This document shows positions 60,531 through 64,000 of a stretch of DNA of 64,000 nt, in pieces. This DNA comes from Anagrus nilaparvatae (taxonomy: Eukaryota > Arthropoda > Insecta > Hymenoptera > Mymaridae), in NCBI GenBank assembly GCA_022575985.1, contig JAKSXM010000036.1, positions 372,001 to 436,000 of the forward strand. Direction: 5' to 3'. Numbering within the stretch: the first letter of the stretch is position 1; each line of letters opens with the position of its first letter. The notes below the pieces were generated by a model. It worked only from the letters and a program-made list of their open reading frames with translations, searched no databases and was not told the DNA's origin. The position numbers and the translations under genes are program-made.

Positions 60531-62719
60531 TACACGACGAATTTTCGATAGATCTCTGGAGATCTAAAGAGATCTTGAGAGATCTGCGGAATGAAAAAAA
60601 AAACTAGGAAAATTTTTAAATGTCATTTAAAATCATTAAATGAAGGTATTAAAGGATAATTTGATTTTTTTTATGCCTTTTGAATAATTTCAAGGAAATA
60701 GGACCTGGTCAATGAATAAAAAATGTCAAAGTACTTAAATATGTATAATTTTATTAACAACATATTATTTAAAGTTTATGGTATTTAATAGGTATTTAAC
60801 ATCTTTCAGTTTTAAATTTGAACTGTTTTTTTTTCACTCTTTTTTTCAACATTTTAATAAAGATAAAAAACTTGAAATTTTTAATTTAAAGTTGATTTAC
60901 AATTATAAAAACAATATAATAACTAAAATAAACATTTTTTTTTCAATTTTATCACATTTTTATTTTATTTTCTAAAAAAAAATAAAAATTTTATAATTTC
61001 ATATAACTCACGGTGACCTGGAAGCATTTTATTATGCGATCAAAATGACAAAAAAACTGTATGTTAGGGTCTTTTCTACACTAAATAATGTCTACGAATT
61101 TTCTATCTGGACCTTCTATCCAGCTACTTTAAGCGTTTGCTGTCAATATTTTCATAATTTGAATAATGATGATTTGAATTTTTTTATAAGACTGACTTTT
61201 TTTTCGAAGTATCCGGGATTCCTAATGCGCCTGCAGAACTCTAAAATATAAGTAAAAAAAATAAGTTTCTCGTTGGATTTAGACCAAAACATCGATTTTT
61301 GAGCCCACGATACCTCTCGAAAGTTTTTTTTTTTGGCCTCCTTAAAATTGGGATTTTCTCAAAACTTTCAGTTTTTCCAGTGGATTAAAATTACGTTTAA
61401 AATTATGTTCCAATTGATATACTTCAGTATTTTTTCCCCAGTAATCCGATGAAACCATTTATTTTATTTTTTGACCACGTTTTATAGGAGAAAAATCGAT
61501 TTTCGTTGCCTTTTAGGGTCCAAATTTCAAGGGGACCAATTTTAAAAGTTTTGTAGTTTTCTGAATAAATTTTTCTGTATATTATTAATAAGAGGGACTT
61601 GTCTATTTTTTCCCTAAGAATTCGATGGAACCATTCATTTTAGCTTTTGACCACGTTTTATATGAGAAAAATCGATTTCATTGGTTTTTAGGGTCCCAAT
61701 TTTAAGGAAATCTATTATAAAAAGTTAGCAGTTATCAAAATAAGTTTTTCTGATTATTATTTAAAAGAAGGTCTTGAATACTTTTTTCCCATAAATCCGA
61801 TGAAACCATTTATTTTAGCTTTTGACCACTTCTTATATGAGAAAAATCGACTTTTGTCATGTTTTGGTGTCTCAATTTTAAGGGAATCAATCATAAAAGT
61901 ATAATAGTTTACAAAATAAATTTTTCTGAATATTATTTACTAAAGATACTTCTGTATTTTTTCCCCAGGAATCAGATGAAACCATTTATTTTCGTTTTTG
62001 GTTACCTCTTATATGAGTAAAATTGATTTTTGTCGTGTTTCAGGGTCCCAATTTTGAGGAAATCCATTATAAAAGGTTATCAGTTTTCAAAATATGTTTT
62101 TCTGCATATTATTTACAAGAGGATCTTGTATATTTTTTCCCCAAAAATTCGACTACGCCTTATATGAGAAAAATCGAGTTTTGTCGTTTTTTCAGGGTCA
62201 TAATTTTAAGGAAATCCATTATAAAAATCAAGACAATATTGAAAATATGAAAATATTGACAGCAAATGCTTAAAGTAGCTGGATAGAAGGTCCGGATAGG
62301 AAATTCGTAGACATTTTTTAGTGTAGAAAACACCCAACCGTACGGTTTTTTTTGTTATTTTGATGAAATTAAAAATTTCAAATTTTTTATCTTTATTAAA
62401 ATGTTGAAAAAAAGAGTGAAAAAAACAGTTCAAATTTAAAACTGAAAGATGTTAAATACCTATTAAATACCATAAACTTTAAATAATATGTTGTTAATAA
62501 AATTATACATATTTAAGTACTTTGACATTTTTTATTCATTGACCAGGTCCTATTTCCTTGAAATTATTCAAAAGGCATAAAAAAAATCAAATTATCCTTT
62601 AATACCTTCATTTAATGATTTTAAATGACATTTAAAAATTTTCCTAATTTTTTTTTTCATTCTGCAGATCTCTCAAGATCTCTGGAGATCTAAAGAGATC
62701 TATCGAAAATTCGTCGGGA
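60531..62719. mobile_element. AGATCT foldback element 2 (2.2 kb)
   Basis: The ends share (C)CCGACGAATTTTCGATAG and clustered AGATCT words (four left, four to five right), like element 1 at 20129. Arms of about 480-630 bp pair closely (ACTTAAATATGTATAATTTT and CAGCTACTTTAAGCGTTTGC are matched by complements). The loop is a tandem array (61270-62220). The 65- to 75-codon frames in both arms are mirror products of the palindrome. Confidence 0.9.
61270..62220 (+). repeat. Tandem array in foldback loop, period ~176 bp
   Basis: The phrase GATGAAACCATTTATTTTAG or a close variant starts near 61449, 61624, 61799 and 61977, with a truncated unit near 62150. Each unit continues with TTTGACCAC, 'tatgagaaaaatcga', 'agggtcccaattttaagg' and 'ttttctg.atattattta'. 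Confidence 0.9.
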
Positions 62720-64000
62720 TATTTTAAATACTCAGAAAGGCAAATTAACTTTATAGATAAAACGTTAAACAATCAACTCTAAAACTGCAAAACTGCCCAA
62801 AAATAGCCAATTTTTAAATATAAATCCCAAGCTAATATACAAACAATTAAATAAATTTAAAAAAATGTCTATTTGCTTCAATAAAAACAAATAAAATCAA
62901 TAATAATTTTATATGAATATAAATTACATAAATTCATTGATATTTATAAGTACATTAAATGAACAGTTCTCAAACAATTAAACGAAATGAATATATATAT
63001 GAAATTGTGTTTATTGTCAAGAGTAATTGGCCATCTGTGTCTAGTTTGCTTTACACTATTATGTTCATCAAGTATATATAATCTCATACTACGTTTATAA
63101 CTTGACTCTTGTGTGATTTATATTTCATTGTAACATATAATTTTAATCTATAAAATAAATAAATATTTAAATAAATATTAATACCAATTGAAATAAAAAG
63201 TAATTTTAAAAGTATTTTAGTAAAAATTATACATACAGATGTTATGTATGAGTGGTTTTGATGCATGTGTAATTAAAATTTATAATATGCATATTTTAAA
63301 TTAAAAAAAATTTAATAGTGTAAAGTCGTATATCACAAAATTGCATAAACTTTAGAGTATTATTTTCTTTTAACATAAAATGAGAGCTTTTTTTTTTTTT
63401 AACCAACATTACTATGTTCTTATAATACTCGAACAGGGAAATTTTAATCTCGACATGCAAGCACATGAGAAAATTAAACTTTATTTTAGTTTTATAATAG
63501 AATGAGAATAAAATGTATGTAGGTATAAAGCTTTAAAGTCTTATGAATTTAATTATTTTTTAACAAATCTATTTTTATGAAATTGTAATTTATGAAAATT
63601 TTTCAGGTATTTTTTTAATAACGCATTCATTTAATATCCTTGGGTTGCTGGTTTCGATCGAATTACAGTTTAAAAAATAGGGATGAATTTGGGGTATTTT
63701 TGTATTATTCACAAACAATGACAAGACTTGGCTTCAAGTATATTTTTTAGATCACTGATCTTAAATGTCCTTAACTACAAAAATTTTTAAAACATCATTT
63801 AATTAATAAGGGGTTGATATTTTTATATTCGCAAGAATTGAAAAATTTTCATGAAATTCGAGATTAGTGACCTAAACAATATAATGTTGGCATAATTTTG
63901 TTATTTTTGCAAATATAGGAAAAACATCCTTTGTAAAAAGGTATTTTTTACCAATTTAAGGATTATTCTGGAACTCATTCCCCATGCACGGGGTCCTAAA
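62720..64000. other. AT-rich terminal stretch
   Basis: No exon or bounded repeat recognised. The sequence runs off the window. Confidence 0.5.

Noticed and set aside
61270..62220. CRISPR-like array
   Set aside because: The repeats are ~176 bp, diverged and contiguous without spacers, in eukaryotic DNA; this is a tandem satellite.
63640..63670. tRNA-like B box (GGTTTCGATCGAATTAC)
   Set aside because: No A box at the right distance and no cloverleaf could be drawn.

Overview
The window is AT-rich nuclear DNA of a multicellular eukaryote, most likely an insect. The reasons are spliced genes with short GT-AG introns, a 12-helix SV2-like transporter of an arthropod type, Jockey/R1-like LINE relics, a Ginger/KRBA2-like transposase relic and many short foldback elements. 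A parasitoid wasp would fit the base composition and element content, but the sequence does not prove this. There is no sign of bacterial, organellar or viral genome organisation.

Only one gene is secure. It is a minus-strand, eleven-exon SV2-like major facilitator transporter whose exons can be joined in phase from an ATG at 49632 to a stop near 44504. Its immediate 5' flank (about 49661-50100) is repeated at 51945-52520, and the ~1.9 kb between the copies holds a decayed LINE with an RNase H domain and a small foldback element. A helical-protein ORF at 53776-54118 (minus) is broken by one missing A in an A-run. Other coding candidates are short islands of higher GC (11.97, 16.2, 28.4, 28.7, 33.6-33.9, 55.55 and 59.65 kb); these are tentative and could instead be conserved noncoding elements.

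Layout. 0-5 kb: AT-rich, no gene. 5.26-5.47 kb: small MITE. 5.5-7 kb: low complexity with a GC island holding E2F-like sites and TATA motifs. 7.04-8.29 kb: Ginger-like foldback element with a broken transposase tail. 9.18-9.58 kb: foldback. 9.8-11.1 kb: dispersed repeat. 13.87-15.81 kb: higher-order satellite with a non-satellite end. 19.6-22.64 kb: reverse transcriptase relic split by a 2.1 kb foldback. 23.64-25.55 kb: three MITEs in a row. 31.0-32.1, 37.2-38.0, 40.73-41.61 and 42.1-44.3 kb: more foldbacks. 44.5-49.63 kb: transporter gene. 49.66-52.5 kb: duplicated flank and LINE relic. 56.7-58.2 kb: G-run minisatellite and an inverted second copy of the satellite element. 60.53-62.72 kb: second AGATCT foldback, with a tandem array in its loop.

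The dominant theme is inverted-repeat DNA: at least fourteen separate foldback or terminal-inverted-repeat elements in 64 kb, several nested in one another. They fall into several families judged by termini and target duplications (TATA, TA, TTA/TAA, unresolved). The two AGATCT foldbacks, the satellite with a portable end, a dispersed repeat with a near-invariant 20-base core, and a hammerhead-like motif are the items most worth following up.
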